Made by a program: the position numbers and the translations under genes | Assembly: GCF_002966125.1 (NCBI RefSeq) | Contig: NZ_CP027062.1 | Location: forward strand, 2,838,501-2,902,500 | Reading direction: 5' to 3' | Origin: Pukyongia salina | GTDB taxonomy: Bacteria > Bacteroidota > Bacteroidia > Flavobacteriales > Flavobacteriaceae | Length of the DNA stretch: 64,000 nt | The notes under the pieces: generated by a model | What the model was told of the DNA's origin: nothing | What the model saw: only the letters and a program-made list of their open reading frames with translations | Database searches by the model: none | In this document: positions 35,391 to 42,595 of the stretch, one piece after another | Layout of the letters: each line of letters begins with the position of its first letter | Position numbering within the stretch: position 1 is the first letter of the stretch

Positions 35391-36041
35391 TTATTCTTTA
35401 ATAACCACCACGGTAGCTTTGTGTCCTGTAAGTAAATTCCATTCGGCCGCAGAGATCAATTGGCCTTTATCATTATAAACGTGTAATTCGGCAGTGTTAG
35501 GTCCTGAACTACCTTGATTCAGCGCCTGGAAATCTATTACATTTTTACCCGGTTCTAACGTAAGTGTGAACCCTCCAAAAGATCCTCCAAGGGAAATTTC
35601 AGACTGAACCACATCTCCATTCACAAAAACCCTGATCTTGTCGCCATCTACAAATTCGTGATCCCTATATTTTACTTGTACAAACCCTCCTGAAGTCGTT
35701 ACATCTCCCAAAAACTGGTCGCGACCATATTCGTCTTTCGCCTCTTTGTCTTTTTTAAACGCCTTGGGAACAATATTGGATGTGTAATCCATGAGCCCGT
35801 CTCCTTGGGTGAAATCCACCTTATCCTTATCATCATTAATATCGAGGGTTGTGTTGGGCTTAAGTGATGGATCGTAGTTGCTTAGGCTGGGCTTACTTAT
35901 TGGTGGTAATTCAATACCTTCCGGTGCCTTAAAATTATCTTCCACTGGTTCCAGCTCCAGTGGTACATTTCTATTATCGATCTGGGCACTAAGCTGAGTG
36001 ACTGAAAAAAGGAAGAAGATCAGTATAACGAAAAGTCGCAT
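35391..36041 (-). CDS. Hypothetical secreted beta-sheet protein
   Basis: The start is taken at the Met that opens the signal peptide (MRLFVILIFFLFSVTQLSAQ), seven codons inside the longest frame; this gives 216 residues. The N-terminal mature half is low-complexity and Pro/Asp-rich. The C-terminal half is an Ig-like or C2-like beta domain (DKIRVFVNGDVVQSEISLGGSFGGFTLTLEPGKNVIDFQALNQGSSGPN). It is probably periplasmic. It follows the M14 carboxypeptidase gene on the same strand after about 50 bases, so co-transcription is possible. Function is unknown. Confidence 0.72.
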   Translation of the reverse strand: MRLFVILIFFLFSVTQLSAQIDNRNVPLELEPVEDNFKAPEGIELPPISKPSLSNYDPSLKPNTTLDINDDKDKVDFTQGDGLMDYTSNIVPKAFKKDKEAKDEYGRDQFLGDVTTSGGFVQVKYRDHEFVDGDKIRVFVNGDVVQSEISLGGSFGGFTLTLEPGKNVIDFQALNQGSSGPNTAELHVYNDKGQLISAAEWNLLTGHKATVVVIKE

Positions 36042-36092
36042 TATTTTTTTTTCTGAATCCATTACAACAATTACACCAAATTATAAGCCGAT

Positions 36093-38411
36093 TTAAATTT
36101 TAACCAATTTTTTAACGGTTATCACATCGCCGGCGGCGTTTAATATATTTAAGAAATAGATTCCCGAATGAAGATCTGATGTATTGCTAATATGCAAGCG
36201 CGAGTCCTCTTTCTCGAATGCTATGTCGATACTTCTCCCGGAGATATCGTATAGCTTTAATTCTGAAATCTCATCAATGATCTCATTGTTTGCAATTACC
36301 GTAATAGAATTGTTGAACGGATTGGGATATACTGTTATTCCAAAGGTTTCATTGTTACTATTTCCTAATATGGAATTCTCGAATACTCTTACTGTAAAGT
36401 CGTCAAAATAGAAACCGTCACCGGGGATAGAATTATCGGTGGTCATTCTAAATCTGAAACGTACATCACTAAAACCTGCGTAAGCATCCAGTTCCAGAAG
36501 TTCTGTCATCCAGTTTTTATTTCTCGAATACTGTGCTAAAGTAACCCAGTTTGATCCTCCATCTGTAGATATCTGCAGGTCCACATAATCGTCGATCTCG
36601 ACAGACCATTTACAGGCAAAAGTAAGGACAGGCGTGATATCTCCGGTAAAATCGAAACTCTCATTCAATGTAAAATAATTCACGGTGTTATTCTCTCCAT
36701 TTCCTCCATCCGAGTCACCAAAACTGGAATTTCCACTATACGAATCATCTGCTACTACACCCCATTGAATTCCATTTCCTGTGGCGGTCCAACTCCCGGC
36801 TCCTGCCTCGGCATCATCGAAGAATAGGGTGGTTTTTTCACCTACATAGACCGGAATTACGATGGATTCATTCTCAACCCCATCCTGATATGTAGTAACT
36901 ATTAGGTCGAAGGAGCTGTCATTAAATCCGGAGTCCAGACTAATAATGAACGGACTCGCACTGTTATCTTTTCTTGTTCTGGCGGCCACTGTACCATATC
37001 CATTGGCTGTAGGGACCATTACGTTGGGATGGCTAGTTGAAACAATCACACTTACATTTTGCGCGTCTGCTCCTACCCCCGTATTCTTGATCTCAACCAC
37101 TAACTGAAATGATTCGCCGGGTAATACATCTCCAATTAAGGTATGACTTTGTACATCCAGATAAGCGCCTGCTATCCAGGATTGATAAAATAATGGTCGG
37201 ACATTCTCGTCTACCAAAGCAAAAATAGTACTTGGTGTAGGCCAGAATCCGTTACCATCTATCTCGGGGGTCCATCCGTAAATGCCCTCAGAATGTAAAT
37301 AATCGCGGGTAGTCCCACAACTGGTATAACCTAACATCTGAAAAGTTACACCATAAGGATAATCGTTCTCGTCTAAAAAGGCCGAGGCCCATTCAGAATA
37401 CGTATTAAATTCGGGTGGAGAAGTATCAAACCCATAGGGCATCAAATAACTTCCCGCTGTGCTATGGGTTGAAAATGCAGTATTGGGCTCTATCACGTCG
37501 AGAAAATCGCGTACAGCCGTGGTTTCCGGCTCCGAAAATGGAGCTGTTCCACGGTAGGTCCCTGAACAAGGATCGGTACTGGAGCAGGATCCGTTCACAC
37601 CGTATCCAAAACTATAGTTTCTGTTAAGATCTACCCCCGTGCATCCACCAGTATTTGGATTTCTGTTCTTTCGCCAAAAACCTCCTCCATTGGGGTTGGT
37701 GGTCTCATTGTATACATAACCATCGGGGTTAACTACCGGAACAAAATAGATCTCTCGATTATCCACCAGAAACTGCACCATGGGGTCGGTACTATAATTT
37801 TCAAGTAACCAGAACATATAGTTAATGGTAGTTGCCATGGATAGTGGTTCTCTGGCATGGTGTAAGGCATCGAAATAGGCAGCCGGTTCCGGTTCATTAA
37901 TGTTTGGATTGTCGGATATTTTAACCATCCAGATCGGCCTTCCCTCTATACTCGTACCTATACTTGTTCGTGCTGTGATCAGGTTAGGGAAGTTTTGTTT
38001 CATTTCATCCAGCTTGGCTTCTACTTCCGCGAAAGTATAGAATCCACCCATAGATCCCAGGTCGAATCCCGCTGCTACGTTCGATGATCGGGTCATTTGC
38101 TGTTGGTTCTCCAGGTCGTTGGCCAGCATTTCCAGATAGTAAGCATTGTAATCGGGGATGGTTATCTCATACCGAAATCCATTCGCCCTCAATCTATCGA
38201 TCTCGGTCTCGGTGAGATAGAGTGAGATACTTTGCTTGTCCTCAAATTCCGGGTGGTCCACATCAAAATTTAGCCCGGACAAACGTTCCAGCATGTTATT
38301 GTCCTCAAAGAACACCTTTACTTTGCTATAGGTAGGTTGCTGGGCATTGAGCATGGTGCTTCCCATCAGGAACATAACCAACAATATTGAACAGCTAAAT
38401 ATCTTTTTCAC
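36093..38411 (-). CDS. T9SS-exported M14 zinc carboxypeptidase
   Basis: This 772-residue protein starts at GTG, which gives the right signal peptide (MKKIFSCSILLVMFLMGSTMLNAQ). A propeptide-like region precedes the M14 core. Zinc ligands are His185 and Glu188 (LHHAREP) and His316 (FSTHSTAGSY); the catalytic Glu is Glu383 (GWTPEIDGNGF). The motif GCTGVDLNRNYSFGYG binds substrate. Then come a beta domain and a jelly-roll/MAM-like module (FFDDAEAGAGSWTATGNGIQWG). The end is a T9SS type A sorting domain (FGITVYPNPFNNSITVIANNE to DVITVKKLVKI). A 55-residue membrane peptide gene precedes it by 8 bases. It is an extracellular digestive peptidase. Confidence 0.94.
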   Translation of the reverse strand: MKKIFSCSILLVMFLMGSTMLNAQQPTYSKVKVFFEDNNMLERLSGLNFDVDHPEFEDKQSISLYLTETEIDRLRANGFRYEITIPDYNAYYLEMLANDLENQQQMTRSSNVAAGFDLGSMGGFYTFAEVEAKLDEMKQNFPNLITARTSIGTSIEGRPIWMVKISDNPNINEPEPAAYFDALHHAREPLSMATTINYMFWLLENYSTDPMVQFLVDNREIYFVPVVNPDGYVYNETTNPNGGGFWRKNRNPNTGGCTGVDLNRNYSFGYGVNGSCSSTDPCSGTYRGTAPFSEPETTAVRDFLDVIEPNTAFSTHSTAGSYLMPYGFDTSPPEFNTYSEWASAFLDENDYPYGVTFQMLGYTSCGTTRDYLHSEGIYGWTPEIDGNGFWPTPSTIFALVDENVRPLFYQSWIAGAYLDVQSHTLIGDVLPGESFQLVVEIKNTGVGADAQNVSVIVSTSHPNVMVPTANGYGTVAARTRKDNSASPFIISLDSGFNDSSFDLIVTTYQDGVENESIVIPVYVGEKTTLFFDDAEAGAGSWTATGNGIQWGVVADDSYSGNSSFGDSDGGNGENNTVNYFTLNESFDFTGDITPVLTFACKWSVEIDDYVDLQISTDGGSNWVTLAQYSRNKNWMTELLELDAYAGFSDVRFRFRMTTDNSIPGDGFYFDDFTVRVFENSILGNSNNETFGITVYPNPFNNSITVIANNEIIDEISELKLYDISGRSIDIAFEKEDSRLHISNTSDLHSGIYFLNILNAAGDVITVKKLVKI

Positions 38412-38419
38412 AATAATGC

Positions 38420-38587
38420 TTACTTTTTGGGTTTCAGGGCAACAAGGTACAAAATAAGTACCATGAGCGGAAGTATAACATATATAATGAGATCGGCCGG
38501 GTTAGACAGATCCAGCGGGGTATTGTCATCGGGATGAGGCACCCCGGTTGGAATTTGAAGTGACCATTTCTTCAGAAAAAACAACAT
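38420..38587 (-). CDS. 55-residue single-span membrane protein
   Basis: The product has a polar N-terminal part of about 30 residues with a conserved-looking PHPDDNTPLDLSNPADL segment, then one membrane helix (IIYVILPLMVLILYLVAL) and a Lys-Pro-Lys-Lys tail. Small proteins with this D-L-S/T-N-P-x-D then helix pattern occur in flavobacteria and are sometimes mislabelled as adenylosuccinate synthetase fragments. It begins the transcription unit with the M14 carboxypeptidase gene (8-base gap). It was missed by size limits but has ATG, stop and good codon use. Role unknown. Confidence 0.7.
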   Translation of the reverse strand: MLFFLKKWSLQIPTGVPHPDDNTPLDLSNPADLIIYVILPLMVLILYLVALKPKK

Positions 38588-38721
38588 GATTCAATTTTTA
38601 TTTTAAAATACATAATTATCGGTCTAATAAACACGGTTTTAACAAATTATGTTAAGTATTTTGAATTCTCCTTTCTGAATGTTATAATAGATGGTTAACC
38701 TAAAAAACACTTCGCTACTAT

Positions 38722-39588
38722 ATGAGACAATTGAAAATTACGAAACAAGTTACCAATCGTGAAACCAAATCCCTGAATGTTTATTTACAAGATGTTAGTA
38801 AAATAGAAATGATCACCGCCGAAGAGGAAGTAGAACTCGCACGGCGTATACGCGAAGGCGATCAAAGAGCGTTGGATAAATTGGTAAGATCTAATCTTCG
38901 ATTTGTAATTTCAGTTGCAAAACAATATCAAAATCAGGGTGTTAGTCTCCCCGACCTTATTAATGAAGGCAACGTTGGTCTGGTAAAGGCTGCAAAACGT
39001 TTTGATGAAACACGCGGTTTTAAATTCATCTCGTATGCTGTCTGGTGGATCAGGCAATCTATTCTTCAGGCTCTAGCCGAGAAATCCAGAGTAGTGAGAC
39101 TGCCCTTGAACAAGATCGGACTCATGAACAAAGTACGAAAGGCGGCTATGCACCTGCAGCAAGTCTACGAACGGCAGCCAACCATTGCCGAAATTGCCAA
39201 GGAACTCGACGAAACTCCGGCTAAGGTTAAGTCGGCTCTAAAACAGTCTGGCAAAAGTCTTTCTATGGATGCGCCTTTTCAGGAAGGAGAGAATGAAAAT
39301 AATCTTTACGATGTACTTAGGTCTACCGAAAGCCCTGTCCCAGACAGGGAACTTATGCGTGAATCCCTGCAGATAGAGATAGAAAGAGCTCTCGATACCT
39401 TACCAGATAAGGAGGCGGATGTGGTCCGACTTAATTTTGGTTTAGCAGACGAACCGAGCATGAGCCTGCAGGAGATTGGCGATACCTTTGGATTGAGCCG
39501 TGAACGCGTAAGGCAAATTAGAGAAAAAGCTATCCGGCACTTAAGAAAAGATCATAAAAGTCATATCCTTAAAAAATACCTAGGCTAA
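38722..39588 (+). CDS. rpoD: Primary RNA polymerase sigma factor RpoD
   Basis: This 288-residue protein is the short primary sigma factor of Bacteroidota. Region 1.2 is [31 protein letters not shown]. Region 2 is [65 protein letters not shown]. Region 3 follows, and region 4 has the [32 protein letters not shown]. The acidic region 1.1 of proteobacterial sigma-70 is missing, as usual in this phylum. It directs most housekeeping transcription, recognising the TTG/TAnnTTTG promoters seen in this window. It is monocistronic. Confidence 0.96.
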   Translation: MRQLKITKQVTNRETKSLNVYLQDVSKIEMITAEEEVELARRIREGDQRALDKLVRSNLRFVISVAKQYQNQGVSLPDLINEGNVGLVKAAKRFDETRGFKFISYAVWWIRQSILQALAEKSRVVRLPLNKIGLMNKVRKAAMHLQQVYERQPTIAEIAKELDETPAKVKSALKQSGKSLSMDAPFQEGENENNLYDVLRSTESPVPDRELMRESLQIEIERALDTLPDKEADVVRLNFGLADEPSMSLQEIGDTFGLSRERVRQIREKAIRHLRKDHKSHILKKYLG

Positions 39589-39692
39589 AAATCAACAAAT
39601 TTTTTCGGTAGGAGATTTCTTGTTAAGATCTGGCACCCAGATTTAACATAACAATAGCAGTTCGTAGGGAAAACTTTTCACCTTTGCTCATA

Positions 39693-39700
39693 TATCTTTG
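39693..39700 (+). promoter_or_regulatory. Promoter -7 box of the OmpA lipoprotein gene
   Basis: TATCTTTG matches TAnnTTTG and sits 27 bases before the start codon. The -33 TTG is not evident. Confidence 0.5.
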
Positions 39701-39726
39701 TATTACAAACCTTAATACTTAGTTAA

Positions 39727-40581
39727 ATGAAAAATCTAATTGCACTAACCCTGCTATCAGGAACTGTACTTCTTGCATCCTGTGTTTCTAAAAAGAAGTA
39801 TGTTGAACTTGAGAACCAGTACAACAACACCAGATCCACCCTTACTAAAACACAACTTGAAAAAGAAGAGATCGAGGCTAAATACGCCAAGATCGAAGAA
39901 CGCGTTGCCAGTTACAACGCAAAGATCAACTCACTTACCCAGGAGAATGTAGATCTGGAGAGCAATAGTCTTAGAAACTACGGAAACGTAGTCCTTTCAA
40001 ACAAAGATAAGGAGCAGATGAAGGCTGCCCTTGCCAATGTTGATCAAACCGAATTAGCTGAAGCCAAAACACTTCAGGATTCCATGAACCTTATTGTTTC
40101 CTACAACCTTAAGAAAAATCTGGATAATAACCTGATTGCCGAAGGACAGGAAGATGACATCGAGATCAACATCGATGAAACTGTGGTTATGATCACAATT
40201 TCAGACAAACTTTTATTTAATTCGGGAAGTTACCGCGTAAATCCAAAAGCGAACAACTTGCTTCAACGCCTTGCGGAGGTAATTAACAGTGAACCAGCTA
40301 TGGAAGTGCTTATTGAAGGTCACACCGATGCCAGAACAGTAAAACCTGGTGCACATATTAAAGACAACTGGGAACTTAGCGTAGAGCGATCTACCGCAGT
40401 GATCAGAAAACTTCAGGATGAGTTTGGAGTTGCACCGGAAAAACTAATTGCGGCGGGAAGAAGCAGCTATGCTCCTATCTCCGATAACGACACCGAAGAG
40501 GGGCGATCTAAAAACAGGAGAACACGTATTGTGATCCTCCCGAATCTAGACAAATTTCTGGCCCTGCTTTCTGCTAATTAA
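39727..40581 (+). CDS. OmpA-family peptidoglycan-binding lipoprotein
   Basis: This 284-residue protein has a lipobox (LLASC, Cys19). A coiled coil of about 90 residues follows (YVELENQYNNTRSTLTKTQLEKEEIEAKYAKIEERVASYNAKINSL). The C-terminal OmpA domain has its peptidoglycan-binding motif: FNSGSYRVNPKANNLLQRLAEVI, then LIEGHTDARTV and NWELSVERSTAVIRKL, then GRSSYAPISDNDTEEGRSKNRRTRIVI. It tethers the outer membrane to the cell wall. A strong terminator follows, so it forms its own unit. Confidence 0.93.
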   Translation: MKNLIALTLLSGTVLLASCVSKKKYVELENQYNNTRSTLTKTQLEKEEIEAKYAKIEERVASYNAKINSLTQENVDLESNSLRNYGNVVLSNKDKEQMKAALANVDQTELAEAKTLQDSMNLIVSYNLKKNLDNNLIAEGQEDDIEINIDETVVMITISDKLLFNSGSYRVNPKANNLLQRLAEVINSEPAMEVLIEGHTDARTVKPGAHIKDNWELSVERSTAVIRKLQDEFGVAPEKLIAAGRSSYAPISDNDTEEGRSKNRRTRIVILPNLDKFLALLSAN

Positions 40582-40606
40582 TGCTATAGCCTTATAAACA
40601 ACGTAG

Positions 40607-40635
40607 AAAAAAGTGGCCTCCGGGCCACTTTTTTT
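40607..40635 (+). terminator. Terminator after the OmpA lipoprotein gene
   Basis: The stem AAGTGGCC / GGCCACTT has a 4-base TCCG loop and is flanked by A-run and T-run. A very stable intrinsic terminator. Confidence 0.9.
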
Positions 40636-40752
40636 ATTTACGATCTCTAATTGGGCGATTTAAAACCACGATTGGGCGAAAACTCATTTTCAAAACCTAA
40701 TTAGGTATGCCTATTGTACTCTGAAATGTAATTAGACTAAAAAACCATCGAG

Positions 40753-41181
40753 ATGAAAATTGAAGAATCGAAATACAAGTTTATTTACCGGCACAAGATC
40801 TCAGAGCCATTTGGTAACTTTTACATATTCGATGATTATGTGATCTCCGAGATCAATGAAGGAATTCATTTTAACTGGGCGCTGGCCGAAATTGTAATTG
40901 AACAGATCTACGATTATTTTGGCTCGCGTGATGTGAAATTGAGTTTTATATCCAACAGGATAAATTCCTATTCTCTTCATCCTCAAGACTGGATGTGTTT
41001 CTACAAACAAGGATATCAATTGCAAGCTTATGCCATCGTAGCATATAATAAAATTGGCATTATGAATGTGATCCTGGAAAAACTGTTTTCACAAACACGT
41101 ATTAGAAAATTTCATCATCTTGATGACGCTGTAAACTGGATCGAAGAAATAAAAACCCGGGATCTGGAGAGCTACGCCTAA
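40753..41181 (+). CDS. Hypothetical cytoplasmic protein (STAS/SpoIIAA-like fold possible)
   Basis: The 142-residue product has no signal or membrane segment. Alternation of strands and helices (FGNFYIFDDYVISEINEGIHFNWALAEIVIEQIYDYFG, KLSFISNRINSYSLHPQDWMCFYKQGY, AIVAYNKIGIMNVILEKLFSQTRIRKFHHLDDAVNWIEEI) resembles the SpoIIAA/STAS-like fold found in small flavobacterial proteins. The ending pattern, a strand then DDAVNWIEE, is typical of that fold. No partner gene is near; it is convergent with the SDR gene with a single base between stops. Function is unknown. Confidence 0.7.
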   Translation: MKIEESKYKFIYRHKISEPFGNFYIFDDYVISEINEGIHFNWALAEIVIEQIYDYFGSRDVKLSFISNRINSYSLHPQDWMCFYKQGYQLQAYAIVAYNKIGIMNVILEKLFSQTRIRKFHHLDDAVNWIEEIKTRDLESYA

Positions 41182-41182
41182 C

Positions 41183-41914
41183 TTATTTTCTAGCGGCCGG
41201 TGGCATACTTGGCCTCACTTCAATTTTAGAAGGCAGGGTTCGAGGATGCATTTCCAGAAGATCGACCACGAGCTTTCCTATATCTTCAATCTGTATTTTC
41301 CAGGCATCGGAGGCATCTGGTTCATTTCCATTAAAGTATGTTGCTACACTACCCGGCATAATGGTGCTAACTTTTATACCGTACTTTCTCAGGTCGAGCA
41401 TGGCCGCCTGCGTAAAACCTGTTAGGCCAAATTTACTGGCGTTATAGGCGGAGCCACCAGCGAAGAAGTTAGTTCCAGCCAGGCTGGAAATGGAAATATA
41501 ATAGCCTTTACTTTCCTTCAGGGCATCCAAAGTTGCTTTCATCGTGTAAAAGGCCCCTGTTAAATTCGTTTCTATCGTTTCCTGCCACTGTGTAGTTGTA
41601 AGCGATTCTACACTCCCAAAATGTCCTATTCCCGCATTGGCAATTACAACATCGATCTTCCCAAACTCTGCCATTACTGCCCTCATAGCCTTTTCCTGAC
41701 TCACAAAATCACGTACATCGGCTTCCAGGCCCAGCGCACGACTTGAGTTACCCAATCTTGTGTTGAGATCGGCAGCAGCCTCTTCCGCACTTTCCAGGGA
41801 ACGTCCGGTAATGGCTACATGCGCACCCTTTTTCATTAAAGCTTCGGCTATCCCTAGACCTATTCCTTTTGTTCCACCTGTAATAAGCGCTACTTTTCCA
41901 TTAATTTCCTCCAT
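41183..41914 (-). CDS. Short-chain dehydrogenase/reductase (3-oxoacyl-ACP reductase-like)
   Basis: This 243-residue protein is a classical SDR. The NAD(P)-binding motif is TGGTKGIG, NAG comes in VVIANAGIG, the catalytic Ser in SISSLAG, and the YxxxK pair in SAYNASKFG. The basic residue after strand 2 (TGRSLE) suggests NADP(H). Members reduce 3-oxoacyl or other carbonyl groups; the precise substrate cannot be told. It is monocistronic and divergent from the VanX-like gene. Confidence 0.92.
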   Translation of the reverse strand: MEEINGKVALITGGTKGIGLGIAEALMKKGAHVAITGRSLESAEEAAADLNTRLGNSSRALGLEADVRDFVSQEKAMRAVMAEFGKIDVVIANAGIGHFGSVESLTTTQWQETIETNLTGAFYTMKATLDALKESKGYYISISSLAGTNFFAGGSAYNASKFGLTGFTQAAMLDLRKYGIKVSTIMPGSVATYFNGNEPDASDAWKIQIEDIGKLVVDLLEMHPRTLPSKIEVRPSMPPAARK

Positions 41915-41987
41915 GACCGTTCTTTTTGTTCAAAGTTACAACAGCTTGAATAAGTACGTAATTAAATTATACTTAAATTTAACAGTA

Positions 41988-42593
41988 ATGAAGAAAATCG
42001 TCATCGTTTTTATCTTCCTTATGGGAAGTACCGGTATTTCCCAATCCAAATTAGTTGATCTTAGGGAGCTTTCTTCTGAATTTGATTACGAGATACGATA
42101 TGCCACCAGTAACAATTTTCTTGGTGAGACTTTATACGATTGTGCCCGCTGCCTGTTGCAGCAGGAAGTGGCTGAAGCCCTACTAAAAGCAAACCAGTAC
42201 TTTTGCGAATTAGGGTACAAGATCAAATTATACGATTGCTATCGTCCGTTAGACGTTCAGAAGAAAATGTGGGCAAAGGTCCCACGAGCTACCTATGTGG
42301 CTAACCCCTACGGAAAAGGTTCTATCCACAACAAGGGTGCAGCGGTCGATATGACCTTAGTCACCCTGGAAGGCTGCTATGTGGAAATGGGCAGCGATTA
42401 CGATCATTTTGGGCGGGAGGCGCATATCGATAATTTAAATTTCCCCGAGGATGTTCTGGCCAACCGAAAGGTACTTATTGAAGGCATGAGAAAATTCGGG
42501 TTTAATACCATCCGTACAGAGTGGTGGCATTTCAGCTTCAGAAAAAATATGTCCTACCCTACCATGAATGAACCACTACCCTGTGACCGTTAG
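41988..42593 (+). CDS. Exported D-alanyl-D-alanine dipeptidase (VanX/DdpX-like, M15D)
   Basis: The start is the Met that opens the signal peptide (MKKIVIVFIFLMGSTGISQS); the longest frame runs back into the SDR gene and is not real. The 201-residue enzyme has the M15D marks: EIRYATSNNFLGETLYD, the loop YDCYRPLDVQKKMW, SIHNKGAAVDMTLV with zinc-ligand His and Asp, and EWWHFSF with the catalytic Glu and last zinc His. It cleaves D-Ala-D-Ala in the periplasm. No van resistance genes are nearby, so a role in wall turnover is more likely than glycopeptide resistance. Confidence 0.9.
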   Translation: MKKIVIVFIFLMGSTGISQSKLVDLRELSSEFDYEIRYATSNNFLGETLYDCARCLLQQEVAEALLKANQYFCELGYKIKLYDCYRPLDVQKKMWAKVPRATYVANPYGKGSIHNKGAAVDMTLVTLEGCYVEMGSDYDHFGREAHIDNLNFPEDVLANRKVLIEGMRKFGFNTIRTEWWHFSFRKNMSYPTMNEPLPCDR

Positions 42594-42595
42594 AT

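Noticed and set aside
41760-41987. N-terminal extension of the dipeptidase frame
   Set aside because: It runs antisense through the SDR gene and precedes a clear signal peptide start at 41988.
41988-42593. VanX-like gene as part of a vancomycin-resistance cluster
   Set aside because: No vanH, ligase or VanRS genes are nearby; the neighbours are an SDR and an M16 protease, and the protein has a signal peptide, fitting wall turnover.
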